From contig NZ_MSJQ01000215.1 in assembly GCF_014596515.1 (NCBI RefSeq), forward strand, positions 1-33,634: 33,634 nt of DNA. Direction: 5' to 3'. Below are positions 32,283 to 33,634 of this stretch, in pieces. The stretch is from Streptomyces sp. CBMA156 (lineage in GTDB: Bacteria; Actinomycetota; Actinomycetes; Streptomycetales; Streptomycetaceae). The translations under genes were made by a program, and so were the position numbers. Each line of letters opens with the position of its first letter. Positions within the stretch are counted from its first letter, which is position 1. The notes beneath the pieces are model-generated. The model saw nothing but the letters and a program-made list of their open reading frames with translations, was not told the DNA's origin and ran no database searches.

Positions 32283-33371
32283 TCACCTCTCTCGTACCAC
32301 CACGAATTCGGCGAGTGCGACGAAGTGCTCGCGCACCTCGTCGGTCATGGGCACCTCGTCCAGGGCGGCGAGGGCAGTCGTGTGCCGGCGGCGGGCCTCC
32401 TCCTGGGTCCAGGCACGGCCGCCGGCCTCCTCGATCAGCGCGGCCCGGGCGGCGAGCTCGGGCTCGCTCTCCTCTCCGCGTCCCTTGGGGTCGGCCAGTT
32501 GCTCGGCGAGCCGGCGCGAGGCGGCTCCGCCCTCGGCCAGCGCGGCGGCCACCGGCAGGGACTTCTTGCGCTGGCGCAGGTCTCCCCAGTGCGGCTTGCC
32601 GGTGACCTCGGTGGCACCCCAGATGCCGAGCAGGTCGTCCACCGCCTGGAAGGCCAGGCCCAGGTGGTGGCCGTAGCGCTGGAGCGCGTCGGAGACCTTG
32701 TCGTCGGCGCCGGCCAGGACCGCGCCGATCGCCGAGGCGGCGGCCAGCAGGGCCGCCGTCTTGCCGCCCTCCATCTCCAGGCACTCCGCGACGGTGACGC
32801 TGTCGCGCTGTTCGAAGGCGACGTCCATGGCCTGGCCGTCGATCAGCCGGCGGGTCGCCGTGGTGAGCAGCCGGACGGCCCGCGCGGCGTCGGTGGCGCT
32901 CGTGCCGCCGGTCACCGCGGCGTCGAGCAGCACCTCGGTGCCGAGCGTCGCCAGGGCGTCGCCGACCAGGATCGCCTGGGCCGGCCCGAAGACCGTCCAG
33001 GCGGTGGCCCGGTGCCGTCGGGTCTCGTCACCGTCCATCAGATCATCATGGAGGAGGGAGAAGTTGTGCACCAGTTCAACCGCGACCCCGCCCGGCACCC
33101 CCACCTCGGCCGCCGCGCCGGTGGCCCGGGCGGACAGCAGCGCCAGCGCCGGGCGCACGGCCTTGCCGCCGTCGCCGGTCACCGGGGTGCCGTCCCGGTC
33201 GATCCAGCCGAAGTGGTACGCGGCGACGGTGTCCATGGGTGCGGCCAAACGGGCGACGGCGGCCCGTAGCGGCGGAGTGCACAGCGTGCGGCTGCGGGCG
33301 AGCAGCTCCGGCACCGAGACCGGTTCGGCGTGCGCCGTGCCTCCGACGGCGAAGCCGGTGCGTGACTCCAC
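32283..33371 (-). CDS. Polyprenyl diphosphate synthase (farnesyl/geranyl type) of the hopanoid operon
   Basis: An all-helical trans-prenyltransferase, 362 residues from the GTG at 33371. The first Asp-rich motif is HDDLMDGD (Asp109, Asp110, Asp113) and the second is VDDLLGIWG (Asp245, Asp246), both needed for Mg2+-diphosphate binding. It should make farnesyl diphosphate for squalene formation, judged from context; chain length cannot be read directly. GAGGGAGAGGG lies 7-9 bases before the GTG at 33371. The frame stays open to a GTG at 33569 that overlaps the upstream stop by 4 bases, and to 33578; that extension is Thr/Gly/Arg-rich low complexity with TGTTRTGTTG, so the start remains uncertain. 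Confidence 0.9.
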   Translation of the reverse strand: MESRTGFAVGGTAHAEPVSVPELLARSRTLCTPPLRAAVARLAAPMDTVAAYHFGWIDRDGTPVTGDGGKAVRPALALLSARATGAAAEVGVPGGVAVELVHNFSLLHDDLMDGDETRRHRATAWTVFGPAQAILVGDALATLGTEVLLDAAVTGGTSATDAARAVRLLTTATRRLIDGQAMDVAFEQRDSVTVAECLEMEGGKTAALLAAASAIGAVLAGADDKVSDALQRYGHHLGLAFQAVDDLLGIWGATEVTGKPHWGDLRQRKKSLPVAAALAEGGAASRRLAEQLADPKGRGEESEPELAARAALIEEAGGRAWTQEEARRRHTTALAALDEVPMTDEVREHFVALAEFVVVRER

Positions 33372-33565
33372 GTGCGTTCCCTCTCCCTCGTGGTGCCGGA
33401 CCGCACGTGGCGGCCGGGTGCCGTCGGTGCGGCTGGTGTCGAATCCTGTGGTGCCGGTGCGCGTGGTGCCGGTGCGGCCGCTCGGGCCGCTCCCGGTGGT
33501 TGCCCCGGTGCGCACGACGGTACGCCCGTCGGCTCTGGCGGGCTCTCCGGCGGCGGGGCCCGCCG

Positions 33566-33634
33566 TCACCTGGGCCACCTCCCGTCGCCGCGGTCCACCG
33601 GCATCCGGGTGCCGCCCGCGGCGAGCGCGGCGTC
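33566..33634 (-). CDS. C-terminal end of the upstream hopanoid gene (probable hpnE), partial
   Basis: The last 22 codons of a gene that runs off the right edge, ending at TGA 33566-33568 and reading DAALAAGGTRMPVD... to GRWPR. The frame is open to the window edge and the stop overlaps possible starts of the prenyl synthase. In streptomycete hopanoid clusters the gene here is the FAD-dependent squalene-forming desaturase-like enzyme (HpnE); the fragment is too short to prove it. Confidence 0.5.
   Translation of the reverse strand, partial: DAALAAGGTRMPVDRGDGRWPR

Noticed and set aside
1..33634. Defence system, CRISPR array, prophage, insertion sequence or secondary-metabolite assembly line
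   Set aside because: I looked for regularly spaced repeats, transposases, integrases, nuclease or toxin-antitoxin motifs and modular synthase domains and saw none. The only biosynthetic cluster is the hopanoid operon.

Overview
This window is high-GC actinomycete chromosome, most like Streptomyces or Kitasatospora. The signs are strong G/C bias at third codon positions, frequent GTG starts, apparently leaderless genes, and a hopanoid operon of the streptomycete type. There are no rRNA or tRNA genes, CRISPR arrays, insertion sequences or phage genes that I can recognise. It reads as ordinary chromosomal sequence, with several unusual regulators and protein architectures.

Layout, left to right. 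About 0.4-7.3 kb: an aldehyde dehydrogenase, a small NTF2/SnoaL-like protein, a beta-lactamase-fold serine hydrolase divergent from a NUDIX hydrolase, a TetR regulator, and an unrecognised 619-residue protein whose C-terminal part repeats a GTPV...DFNPFA motif. About 7.4-9.4 kb: a fused GntR-TetR regulator and a spermidine-synthase-like protein. About 9.5-12.3 kb: a sulfur module on the minus strand, LysR regulator, cysteine dioxygenase and YeiH-type exporter, with a candidate operator. About 12.4-15.9 kb: a gluABCD-type amino-acid ABC importer preceded by a LapA-like membrane protein that overlaps gluA. About 16.0-19.7 kb: two half-size ABC exporters whose nucleotide-binding domains are degenerate in complementary positions, so they should form one asymmetric heterodimer. 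About 20.2-24.97 kb: an aldo/keto reductase, a tandem-duplicated MarR regulator divergent from a FabG-like reductase, a PAP2 phosphatase, an I78-type protease-inhibitor-like gene and a small membrane protein.

About 25.0-33.6 kb, all on the minus strand, is a hopanoid operon. In transcription order it runs: C-terminal end of the probable hpnE (cut by the window edge), polyprenyl diphosphate synthase, squalene-hopene cyclase, hpnG, hpnH, dxs and the HpnO-like aminotransferase. The set makes isoprenoid precursor (Dxs), extends it, cyclises squalene to hopene, adds and trims an adenosyl side chain (HpnH, HpnG), and aminates the result to aminobacteriohopanetriol (HpnO).

The points most worth a second look are: (1) the tandem MarR protein, with an ungapped 127-residue duplication, and the matching CACACAC-N3-GTGTG sites before its own gene and before the ABC exporter pair; (2) the complementary degeneracy of that exporter pair; (3) the repeated NPF-containing motif in the 619-residue protein; (4) the sulfur module and its dyad; (5) three near-identical GGAGTGGGA terminator hairpins. 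Functions are inferred by reading the sequence; no database search was run.
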